From positions 5,810,721 through 5,874,720 of the forward strand of contig CM037457.1 in NCBI GenBank assembly GCA_021014325.1: 64,000 nt of DNA, in the 5' to 3' direction. Source of the DNA: Plazaster borealis. Lineage: Eukaryota; Echinodermata; Asteroidea; Forcipulatida; Labidiasteridae. Positions 37,228 through 48,600 of this stretch are shown here, in pieces. The position numbers were made by a program, and so were the translations under genes. Under the pieces are notes generated by a model. The model was not told the origin of the DNA and did no database searches. It saw only the letters and a list, made by a program, of their open reading frames with translations. Every line of letters starts with the position of its first letter. The first letter of the stretch is position 1.

Positions 37228-37925
37228 GAGGCTACAAACCAAAGCTTGACTGGGACAACATATGGGCAAAAGGGACATATAAACTCATGGACCATGGAGA
37301 AAGAGACCTGTGGTATAACATCAAGCACAGAGTCCTGCCTACTAAAAAGAAACTTTTTCAGTGGAAAATAACCGAAACCAACATATGTAATTTGTGTAAA
37401 AAAGAAGTTGAATCTAAAGAGCATCTATTTATCTATTGTCAGAAACATTTGCAAGCTTGGATTTTCCTAGAAAATATGTTGCCTAATCACTTTGGTATAA
37501 AAACGTTCTGTTTGAACGACTGCGACAGAATTGCAGGAAATGCAAAAAACACCAAAGATGAAGTTGTGTTAGTGCTCATAAGCAATCTCCATCGCACAAT
37601 ATGGAATGTCCGCAACAAAATGGGACTAAACATTGACATTAAACCACCAGACATTCTAGTTGAATTCGAAAAAAGGCCCAACAAATTTCTTGCTTTAGAA
37701 TACAGCCGACTATCAAAAAAATATGTTGCGGAAAAATACACCAAAAACAACGCCTTGTGCAACATTGATGCGGGTGAGCTCCAATTCAAATTTTTAAGTT
37801 TTCCTTACTGATGTTCTGTCATTTTTTAATATCTGATTGTTCTGGGTTTGTTTAACTCCAGTTTTCTTTGTGTAATTGTTAATGACATTATTGTGTAAGC
37901 GCCCGTTTTGCTATTAAATGAAACC
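37228..37925 (+). mobile_element. 5'-truncated non-LTR retrotransposon (LINE), reverse-transcriptase C-terminal zinc-binding region
   Basis: From about 37246 an open frame reads DWDNIWAKGTYKLMDHGERD, then RVLPTKKKLFQWKI, and a zinc-binding pattern CNLCKKEVESKEHLFIYC (C-x2-C-x8-H-x4-C), typical of the region after the reverse transcriptase in LINEs (zf-RVT type). It ends at 37811 in TGA; a short 3' UTR follows. The RT and endonuclease are missing, so the copy is dead. It sits about 240 bp after the PKS stop codon. Confidence 0.85.
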
Positions 37926-40530
37926 AAAATGGTTCCAATTCACACACACACAAAAAAGAAAAAAGGATCAAGTTACGTGTACTGTGTGTGACTGAGGCTG
38001 TGTCTGAATTGGCGGCTGAGGCTGTTGCTAGGGGCAGCATATCCTTCAACACTGGTAACCGTGGCGATCCAGCCACAGCCACGCCACTAATTTGGAAAAG
38101 GCCTGATTCACTGCCTACATGTACGTTTCCTTACGATATTTGTTACAGGGATATTTGGTATACGTGAACATTCCAAAAAAATTGCCTGCTGGTCTGGTTC
38201 CCCATTTATCAAGACCTGGAACCTCCCAGATGTTACAGATCAGGAGGTTTACAGACTCTATGCATCACCGGAAATACCAAATTATAAATATGGACACAAT
38301 GTGTACTAATTCTTTCGCCCTTTGGTGACTGCTTTACTTCTTCCAAGAAATTCTGAAGGCTCAAGAAGGTTTTGAGAAAACCCTGAGATCGAAAAAAATC
38401 TTGAGAAATCATTGCCTGTTGTTAAGTACATGTTATACTGTCTGCAATATGTAAACCACTGAATACGCGATTAACCATGGTATAAACAGTCTCCAAAACC
38501 AAGCTGTTTAGAGGTTACAACTTATTATTGTGCATACAATGCAGATGTATTTGTACCATGAAAACTGTCTTACACACATCATCGAATGTCATTCCAAGGA
38601 AAAATTATTTAAAAGGTAGACCAGTGGAACCACTGTTTTGTGAAAAGGCACAATTTCTGGGATTCGCTGGCCTGTGAAAAAAATTGATTGTTAAAGTATT
38701 ATTAGTTCTACCCTACACAAATGTTTGATAAGCACTGTATACTCAGTGCTTTCACAGTCCGGCAGAACAAAAAATCCACAGGAATACTTCTTGGATGGGT
38801 TCAAACCTAGATCCCTCGCATTCTAGAGCAAATATCTTAAACACTAGACCTCCGAGCGTGCCCAGTGCCGAGAGCCAAATTCAAACCGAGGCTTGGAGGG
38901 CAAGATAGTTTTAATGGGAGTAAAAAATAAAGGTTGATAAAGATTCAGTGATTTGGATGTGTGAATTAAGGTAACATGGAGGATTTATAAGCTCACACTA
39001 TAAACTTAACCAAAGGCAGAATACAATAACTTAAATACATTTCTTGTATTCCTTTTGTGTTCATCTTTTAATTGTTTGAAGTAAGTACAGTTATGAAGAA
39101 TTAAAATTATATTTGTTTAATTTAGGACTTGCCACAAACAAGTTTTCTGAATCTTGACAATATATATAAGACGTTCAAAATTAAATTAATAATTTTATGT
39201 TTTGTTCCTGCTAAATGTACATTGTATTTCTATTTTTAAAATGTTTTAATTATGGATTTTCAGACAGTATAATTGAATTAAAGTAAAATAAATAAATAAA
39301 TGCTCCAACTTTAACGAGTGCAGAGCAGAAGGTTGGCCGAGTTTGTGCAATAAAAAAACTAAATAATAATTATATAATTAAGTTTTGTAAGTTTTGAGTT
39401 TAATGTTGAGGTAACACATCAGCGTTATAAATAAAATAAAATAAGTATATTATTGCTGCATGCAAATGATCTGAGAAGAGTGTATACAAAAATACACACC
39501 TCTGAAACGAAAACTCTTGTGCAATTGTTTCACTTATCCATGACCTATTTTAGATGATATTTTCCTTTTCCGAAAAAAGTAATGTTTACTTTTATCTGGA
39601 TTTCTGAAGGTTAACACTCAAGCTTGCATATTTTTAGCAATACAAGCAACTTAATATAATAAATACCATATTTTTACCACATTTATTTGGAAAAAGAGAT
39701 ATTGTAGCTTTGAGAAATTGTAAAAGAAAGATTCTTGCTTTCGAAAAATTTTCAATAAAAATAAAACAGATCGAAAGTTTCAAGAATTCCCATTTCTTTT
39801 GTTATCTACAGGTTTGTATTTGCTTGAATACTTTCATTTGAAAAATGAATGAATCCATGTGCGTAATTCCTGGAAGGGCGGGGGGGGGGGGGGGCTGATG
39901 GATTTATACCCCCTGCTTTTGGGTCAGGGGGTGGGGGCTTATAGGATAAATTTCCAAGAATTTCCCATCAGCAGTAACAGCATTGTGAATAAAGGCACAG
40001 TACTGACACTTCCATAAGTACCAAACAGAAAGGTTGAAACTTGAATCTTTGAAAGCAATGTTTCTGAGGCCACGATGACAACACAAACACAGGTTCACAA
40101 CACTGAATTCAGGTCTGACACTTCACAGAGGCATTGAAGGCAAAGGATGCAATTGCCTCTTTGCCCTTGGTCGTTGCCTTGGTGCCCCTTGAAATGTTCC
40201 AGTAGAAAGTTAGATTTACCTCATGCCACTTCCAATGAAAATCTGCCTTGTTCTTATAAGATCGAAGTAGCAGACTTGTGAATTAATGCATCCAAATCAT
40301 TTACACTGAAACTTACAACACAAACCCAAATGGTGTGCTGCAAACTGGCACCCACGTTAGCACAGTGAATCCAGTTCCATTTAGTAAGAATACTGGTTTA
40401 AATCCAAGCCAAGCCGATCACTGATTGTGGGTAAGAGCACTTTCTGATTTATCAAACTTAGTGATAATGGAATTACCCACATGGTGTACTGCAAACTGAA
40501 ACCCAAATTAGCACAATACATCCAGTTCCA
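37926..40530. other. Repeat-poor AT-rich spacer downstream of the PKS
   Basis: Contains a GCCGTAGCC foldback element, a long AT-rich stretch (39000-39850) and a G tract at 39880-39895. Frames are short and without recognisable motifs. Confidence 0.6.
38002..38107. mobile_element. GCCGTAGCC foldback element, copy 2
   Basis: GTCTGAATTGGCGGCTGAGG at the left and AGCCACAGCCACGCCACTAA at the right; centre has TTGCTAGGG as in the other copies. Confidence 0.65.
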
Positions 40531-40532
40531 TT

Positions 40533-40950
40533 GCGTGTCGTGGCCGAGCGGATAAGAACACCAAACTCAAGCTCTGATCAGCAGAGTGTGGGTTCGAATC
40601 CCAGTCGTGACACTTGAGACCTTAAGCAAGACACTTAACCACATGCTTCGTCCTTCGGATGGGACGTTAAGTCGTAGGTCCTCTGTGTTGTGTAATGCAC
40701 GTAAAGAACCCAGTGCACTTACAAATATATCGCAAGAGAAGGGGTTTGCCCTGGTGTTCCTAGTTTGATTGGCTGCATATTGCGCCACAGCACCTTGTAA
40801 ACCATTACATGGTGCTATGCAAAGGAATAGGTCTCATACTTCACAACACATAACTCCACTTACTTTGTAGGAAAAATACTGAGCGCTTTGAGACACCCAT
40901 CAGGAGTATAAAGCGCTATATAAGAACTGCGTATTATTATGATTATTATT
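40533..40950 (+). mobile_element. tRNA-derived SINE, class 1, full-length copy
   Basis: Best full copy: head GCGTGTCGTGGCCGAGCGGA, B-box GGGTTCGAATCCCAGTCGTG, body with CCTTCGGATGGGACGTTAAG and CACCTTGTAAACC, and the tail AAGCGCTATATAAGAACTGC followed by ATT repeats. Frames at 40567-40788 are by-products. Confidence 0.8.
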
Positions 40951-41596
40951 ATTACTATTGTGGCTCATTAGTAAGAACACTGGTTCGAATCCCAGCTGAG
41001 CCGATTTTGACATTTACGTCTTTCAGCTAGCCACAAAACCGCAGTTTGTTCCTCATTAAGAGGCTGATGAGTGCCAAACAAGCATCTTGAAGACAGTGAA
41101 CTAGAGATAAGAGATGTACAATTATTTCATCTTCATCTTTCATCTTCAGGTATAACAGAATAGTCTTATGATTAAATAAAATTGAACTCTCTCGAAATAA
41201 TATAGGAACTAAAATAAAAACTACTGCAATCCAATCCTTAGCAGAACCACCACAAGTCATAAAGGATATTTATTACATGGTGTCTCCTCAAACCTCACTT
41301 GATTGTATCTTCACCAGGCAAAGTTTCAAATGCTAATTAACAGGGCAAAATAAGTTTTCAACCAACCACAGGTACGCGATATTTTGAAAACTGAAAAAAT
41401 AAATAAAAGTAATGTAAATTTATTTTGGAGTTAATCATGAGTTCTGTGGAACTTTGTGTCTGAAACATGTCTGTGCCCAGAAGGCTTAAAAGAAATGTGT
41501 AAATGTAAAATTTAGAGTTGGCATGCTAGCCAATATATACAGCTCTATGAGGTCAACCTACCCTCACCTCCCATAGCATGAAAACAAAGCCAATTC
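40951..41596. other. Spacer, nothing recognised
   Basis: AT-rich sequence between the SINE and the inverted-repeat element. A short strip at 40960-41005 (GGTTCGAATCCCAGCTGAGC) looks like another eroded SINE B-box. Confidence 0.5.
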
Positions 41597-42274
41597 TATA
41601 GACTGTGCAAGTCTCGCGCATATTTGAACTTCCGGGACCATTGTAGTCCCAACCATAAGGAGATTTACATGGGCAAGATTTTGTATTGTCAATTATTTTA
41701 GTTTCGTGTGGTTTATGACCATGGAAATTATATATGTTGTTGGGAATGTAATACTTAGTGATAACAAATGGGAAAGTAAAATCAATTCAGCAATATAATG
41801 AAGAAAACCCGAGAATTAAACTTGACCCCAGCTCACCTCCGATCACAAAATTTATGTAAACGCTTGTTTTGGATGCACGATGATTATCGACAGATGCTGT
41901 ACTTAAAACGCAAAGCCTTTTCACAGCAGTCTATGGTTGTTGAGGCTTCAGTGCCCTCTATAAACTGCGTCAAGCATTCATTTTACACCCGTGTGACCAT
42001 CGCGAATCCACGTAAGTGGTTTCTGAAAAGTTAAGATCAAATAAGCATCCTTGTCCCAGAGTTTTAATTTTGTTTCAATTATAATTAACACAATATTTGT
42101 GTAATTATTATAAAAATTAACACTGATTTTTTAAATATGTGATGAGTATTTTTGTTGTTCGGATTTTATCATTGAATATAATTTAAAACAAAGATTAGAT
42201 TTCAGAAAAAAACAAAGTTTTTCGGATGACGTGTTTTCTCGTTCCGATACGCGCGAGACTTGCACAGTCTATTG
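41597..42274. mobile_element. ~0.68-kb element with 22-bp terminal inverted repeats
   Basis: Left end ATAGACTGTGCAAGTCTCGC plus GC and right end, inverted, the same over 22 bases (GCGAGACTTGCACAGTCTAT). Encloses a 78-codon frame at 41798-42034 (MKKTRELNLTPAHLRSQN...) of unknown relationship that is less AT-rich than its surroundings. Could be an internally deleted DNA transposon; family not recognised. Confidence 0.7.
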
Positions 42275-42299
42275 ACATGTATATCCATGAGTTTGATGA

Positions 42300-42617
42300 G
42301 GTTTGTGCTTACCAGTGTTTTGGAGGCTTACTGATCTGAAGGTTGGGTGGGCCATGTTGGGTGGGCCATGTAAGCCATTGAGTGCCTCGCTCTCCTGCAG
42401 CTTCAGTGCTATGGAGGTTCCGTTGATTAGGAAGTGGGTGGGCCATGTAAGCCATGGAATACCTCTCAGCCTGATGCCTCACTGTCTAGCAGCATCAATG
42501 CAGAGGAGGCTTACCAATCAGGAGGTTATTCTTTGAGGAGCATGTAGGTGGGCTTAGTGAGCAGAGATGTACCTCATAGCCTCGTTCTCTTGCTGCCTCA
42601 GCATGGATGGGCTGACC
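42300..42617 (-). pseudogene. Tandem duplicates of the GSTCD terminal exon
   Basis: The block 42473-42617 repeats the end of GSTCD exon H 150 bp downstream of it, including the stop codon and adjoining 3' sequence (GATGCCTCACTGTCTAG is at 42473 and 42623). On the minus strand it reads EAARERGYEVHLCSLSPPTC, then SSKNNLLIGKPPLH and TGA; exon H has SPKNN there. The first part of exon H (AKLCMSIIDTD) is absent, and I see no in-phase acceptor. Shorter, more decayed repeats of the same unit fill 42300-42472 (GGTGGGCCATGTAAGCCAT appears twice). Confidence 0.85.
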
Positions 42618-42644
42618 GAGCAGATGCCTCACTGTCTAGCTGCA

Positions 42645-45600
42645 TCAATGCAGTGGAGGCTTACCAATCAGGAGGTTGTTCTTAGGGGAGCATGTGGGTG
42701 GGCTTAGTGAACAGAGATGTACCTCATAGCCTCGTTCTCTTGCTGCCGCAGCACGATCAGTGTCAATTATTGACATGCAGAGCTTAGCTATGGCAGCAAT
42801 TAGTAGAAGAAAACAAATGACTAATGTTATAACTACTTGTTAAGGTGGAAATAAAAAAAACAAAAGACATCCATGTGCACTTTTGACCATAAGGCACTGT
42901 ACACATTTGGTAATTACTCAAAATATATATTAGCATAAAAACTGACTTGGTAACGAGCAATGGAGAGCTGTCGATAGTATAAAACATTGTGAGAAACGAC
43001 TCCCTCTGAAGTAAACGTGTGAGAAACCTCCTCTGAGTAACGTTTTAAGAAAGAGGTAATTTCTCACTAAAATAATAAAAACTTTTTATTCCTATCTGAA
43101 AGCACACAAATTTGTACAACAAGGGTGTTTTTCTTTCAACATTTTCTTGCAACTTCGATGACCAATTGAGCCCAAATTTTCACAGGCTTGTTATTTTATG
43201 CATATGTTGGGATACACCAAGTGAGAACACTGGTCTTTGACAATTACTAAACGTGTTCTGTGCCTTTAAATCACAAAATATTTCGATGAGGACTTCCCCT
43301 GTTTGAGGTCCAAATGTTTGGCTTTGACCAGATTTGACTGCCTGGTTTTCCCATGACGGGCATAGAAGGTTTGGCTATATATGTAGTTCCTGATCACTGT
43401 AGCTAGGGACCTCAGGCATAGCCAGGATTTAGGGTTGCTAAAGTTAAGATCTCTACGTTGAAGTTTAGGACGGCTTTAGCACACCCTTAGCAACAGTAGT
43501 AGCCGTAGCAGTACCCACAAATTCGGATACTGCCTAATATTCAAACCATTAGCAAATGCCCCCCTCCCCACATTTCCTTCCCTGAATTTTGACTTCCTAC
43601 TCACCTTGTTTTGCCATTTCAGTTTCAAAGTTCCTGGAAGTTTGCTCAGCTGTGTGACCAACTAACAAATGATCCTAGAGTAAAAACAAAATCAAACACT
43701 TGAACAAAATCAAACATTTATTTATATTGAAATGCTTCATTTTGGGTTAAACAAAGAAAAATTGACTAGAGCAGGACTTGAACCTGTGACCTCTAGATTA
43801 ACATGCCGGCGCTCTACCAACTGAGCTATCTAGCCCTAAAGTTAGCAGTCTCCCTATTTTGTCAATATCATTTTTCAGCGTTGCCAGTCACAAGGCATAC
43901 AACCTGTGACTGCAGTAGAGCCAGGGATCACACCAAAGTTTACGATACATCCTGGGAAGCAGCAGCAGAGGGATCACCTTAAGGGGATGCAACTTTACAT
44001 TTCAAATATCAATTTAAAAAAACCCAACAACAACGTGACAGGGAAAAAGGAAAAAAAAGGAAAATGTCTGGTTACACAATAGTCACATTTAATACCAAAA
44101 AGGACAGATTTTGGCCTTTTGAGGGAAGTAAGTTTCTCTTAAAACTGACCTCGTAGCTCAGCGATGAGTTCCTGAAACATAGACTCCTTGGGTACTTGAT
44201 AAGATGTGAGTCTCTTGCTGAGCCATAGCAACAAGGAGAGCAGACGAAAGAAGCTGAACTCTTTAGACACTTCTCCAAGACAAGATCTGTTGCCACTCCA
44301 CAAGCATGAAGGGCCACCTGTAAATTGGACCATCAATCAATTGAAATGAATTTGTTACGGTTCACGAACCTAGGAACATTTCTGACTGTTCCCAACGGCT
44401 CTTCCCACTGGGAAAAAAGTATACTTTTTGCTTGTATGCACTTTATTGTTTTTATTTAAAATCTTATGAGGGACCAAAATAATCAGCTATGCTGGATGGG
44501 TTACCCTCAACAAATATGGTCTTAAATAAATACATAAAATAAAATAAAACATCCTGCAATTATCACCAAGTGGCGTGACATGGCACAGCGGTCAAGCACA
44601 CGACACCGGACTCAATTTCTGGTGTTTCTGATCAGCAGAGTGTGGGTTCGAGTCCCGGTCTTGACACATGTGTCCTTCAGCAAGACACCTAACCATTATT
44701 GCTTTGTCCTTCCGATGGGACGTAAAGCCAAAGGTCCTGTGTGTTGTGTAATGCATGTAGAAAAAGTATCTAGTCACATTCATCGCAGCACCTTGTAAAC
44801 CCTTATAAGGTGCTACAAAAATGGGTCTCATAATTCATAAACTTCAAAACCTGTCTTAAAAATTGTTTCTCTTTGTTCAAGTGCCTTGAGCATCTTATTT
44901 GTGGACACAGAGGCTATATAAGTCTCCAATATTTTTAATTATGACTATGCTTATTTACAGTCACCATTCTCTGCTTAATACAGTGTTAGCACAAAATTTC
45001 AGCGCTATCTGTGTAAAGGAAGAGTCCTTTAGTAACATGAAATATGCAAAAGCAAAAGCAAAAATTCCTTGCAAACCTGTGAAACATTCTATGTTAAGTG
45101 CAGCATTTCATACTGTTCCAAAAAGTATAAGTCAAATCAGGACTCGAATTTGGGGGGAAAATCCACAAGAACAATGTAGACCGGACATTTTTGTACAAGA
45201 CCATGCAGATTCAAAATGAGAAACATTTTCATATGAACAAGCACTAAGACATGTAAGAGAAGATTGATCTCATTTGTCTTTCATATTAAGTATATTCCGC
45301 TGCTCGACAGAATGAAAGGTAATTTATCAGACCCAAAGTCAACATCTGAACATAATTCGTTTGTGTTGAGATATTACACAAACCATTACACAGTGAGGTT
45401 CTATTATTCAATTGAAAAACACAAGACTGCCGGACTTGTCAGGTCATAAGTTTACTGGCCCGACACTAGAATCACTGGCCTCGGGTCTGTGGTCCAGTGT
45501 AAAATGCGAGCCCTGATAATAAATGGTTTAGGAAAGTACTCGGCAATAAAATGTATTTTTCAACCTACCCCAATGTTAAACACTCCAGTGTAATAATTCA

Positions 45601-48600
45601 AATTGCACTGAAATAGGGACAGGTTAGTCAGTCTGGTACCCTGTATCCTACTCTCTGCACGCTTCACTGATTCCTCATTGTTCTCCACCAAGACGATGTG
45701 ACAGTCTGGTAGACAGTGAGCAAGAACAATACCAACATGACCCTGAAATATGTAACATAAAAATACAAACAAGTTATACCTCAAGATTAATAAACCTAAT
45801 TGAGACCATAGTGGCCTCAAATGGCTTGTACCAAAATGCCCATAGCGGCCTCAAGTGGCCACAAGATTTGACCTACTTCAACTCAACCGAAAAATCAAAG
45901 CAAACATAATGATTTATCTTTACGCAAAACTTGAATCCTTGATTCTGATTGGTCAATCCTTAACAACAAGAGTGTATTATCGTTGTGTCAGTGCCAAAAC
46001 GTTGTATCTTCTAAAATATATCCTAAAATAGCACTTACGTTACGCGAGATTTTAAAATTGTCAAAATGTTGTATCTTGCCTTAAAAAGATCGGATGTACA
46101 CACAAAACAAGTATGCGCCGAGATACGCCGTTTTTGCATGGAGAATTTTCGTGCGAGATACAACAAAAACGAGATACAGCGTTTTTTATCAAAAAGGAGA
46201 TACAACATTTTTGCAAAAATAAGATACAACATTTTTGCAACGACGCAACGATATGAAACTATATCAAACGTCCCATATCAAACCCTGTTCTATAACAAAC
46301 TTTTTAAAGCTACAGGTCAAGTTTGCTTGAAGATAAATCTTACATCACACGCGCTCTTGGAATACTGAAAAACCTTGTTGGATATGGGATGCAGAAGTGA
46401 TATTCTTTTAGTATTCCACGTGTCCAATTATTTAACACAGTAACATAGTAAGACGAACAAACTTTTTTATTTCACACTATTTTTTCAGACATTTTTACCA
46501 AAACAAATATGAGTTCCGAAATCAGTAGTAATAGCCATGTCTGGGCGTATGGTGATGATTATACAGGAATCAATAAAGGTTCAAAATAAGTGACTTTTAT
46601 AGAGCACTCTATATCAGTGGATTTACCAGAAAGGGGAGGGCTGGATCACAAATGAATGGTTCAAAACAATAAATAGCACCCCCAAATTATGTCTTTGCCC
46701 CGCCTTGCCCCCCCCCCCCCACCAATGAAAATGTCTGGTTATGCAACTACTTTTCTTTTTCAAAGTGCTATTACATAAAAAGGCTTAGAAAGGAAAGTAC
46801 TAAGGTGGTAAATCTGATCAAACTAACACCAAGAAACTACATGTTGCAGACAGAGAGGCGCTGCACGACAAGACAATCAATGGTGTCACCAAATATCCAT
46901 TATGGACAAAATTAACTACTGAACAGTGACAGATTCTATTTGGGAGGCTGTTCCAGAGGTGTGGAACATTGCATAAAATGAATAATTGCCAACAGCAGAC
47001 TTCACCAATAATGGAAAAACAAGAAAATTTAAACACCTCGGTAGTTACCTAGGTTTTCAGGAGACAGTTTAGAAATGAGTAAATGAGTAAATTGGCGACG
47101 TCTCAATAGAAAAAAGGTGTGGGGCCAATGTTTGAGATTATCTCATGCATGGAATTGGGCCATCCACATTGATCTTAGACATCAATAACATGAAGAGCAG
47201 GGCACAATTTCATAGAGCTGCTTAAGCACAAAAACTAGCTAAGCACAATAAAATTCTGCTTACCAGATATGGTTACCAGCCAAAACACCATTTCTCGTGT
47301 CCCATCTGTGACTAGTATCCTGCTCATTTTTTGCTCAGCAGAAAATTGTTAAGCAGCTCCATTGTTGTAACCTTGTTCTGATAAGCAAAATTTTGTTGTG
47401 CTTAGCTACTTTTTGTGCTTAAGCACCTCATTGAAATTGGGCCCAGGTCATCAGTTCCCTGAAAAATCTGATGGCTTTGGACAGTTCCAAATTTTATAGA
47501 AATATACTATTATTTTGGTTTTTATCCTACACCAATAGTGGTGAGAGGTATCGATACGGCGCGCTGCCCATGGTAGCGAGGCTGCTGACGTGCCAACCTG
47601 ATGCCCATTACTTGAATACTTGGCCTTAGTCTGATTGGTAGATATGGCTAGCAATCAGGAAGGGACTAAAAACCCAATCCACATGCAAGACTCCGGTCTG
47701 AGGTGGGATTCGAGCCACGGTCCGCAGAGGTGGACGGCAGGGAAAGAAACCACTGAGCCAACCTGATTCCCATTACTTGAATACTTGGCCTTAGTCCGAT
47801 ATGGCTAGCAATCAGGAAGGGACTGAAAACCCAATCCACGTGCAAGACTCCGGTCTGAGGTGGGATTCGAACCAGGGTCCACAGAGGTGGAAGGCAAGGA
47901 AAGAAACCACTGAGCCAACCTGATGCCCATTACTTGAATACTTGATAGATATGGCTAGCTGTTTGTACTTACCCCACCACTACAGAAGTCTACAATGACA
48001 TCTCCTGGTTTACTGAGTGTCTTGACTGCTGCTATGAGGCTCTCAATCTGCTCTCGTTTGTGTCTTGCTCTATCCTCAGAAACATCTGGAACAAAATGCA
48101 CACATTTCCAAGATTAATTTGTACCTGATACACGTAAGGTATCTCATAAGAAACAATGTTAGGATTTAAAACTTTGCATGGTGAAAGGTGGAAATACAAT
48201 CTAGTAATGTTTGAGGTAATATCGTGTACATGAGTCGGATTTGAAACTTTGTATGGTGGAGATACAATCTAGTAAGGTTTGTGGCAACACCACGTACATG
48301 AGTAGGATTTGAAACTTTGTATGGTGGAAATACAATCTAGTAAGGTTTGCGGTAACATCGTATACATGAGTAGGATTTGAAACTTTGCATGGTGGAGATA
48401 CAATCTAGTAAGGTTTGCAGTAACACCATGTACACGAGTAGGATTTGAAACTTTGCATGGTGGAGATACAATCTAGTAAGGTTTGCAGAAACACCATGTA
48501 CATGAGTAGGATTTGAAACATTGCTGTAGTCCGATGCTCTCAAGCACTCAGACTCAACACGAAATAATAAACCTGTGAAAGTTTAAGCTCAACTTGTCAT

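Noticed and set aside
40533..40615. tRNA-Ser/Leu-like sequence
   Set aside because: Repeats many times with the same SINE body; no complete cloverleaf and no mature tRNA boundaries.
43766..43838. tRNA gene (GTT anticodon-like loop)
   Set aside because: Acceptor, D and T arms look right but the anticodon stem does not pair, and the segment is the head of a repeated SINE also found at 49660-49730 and 49998-50070.
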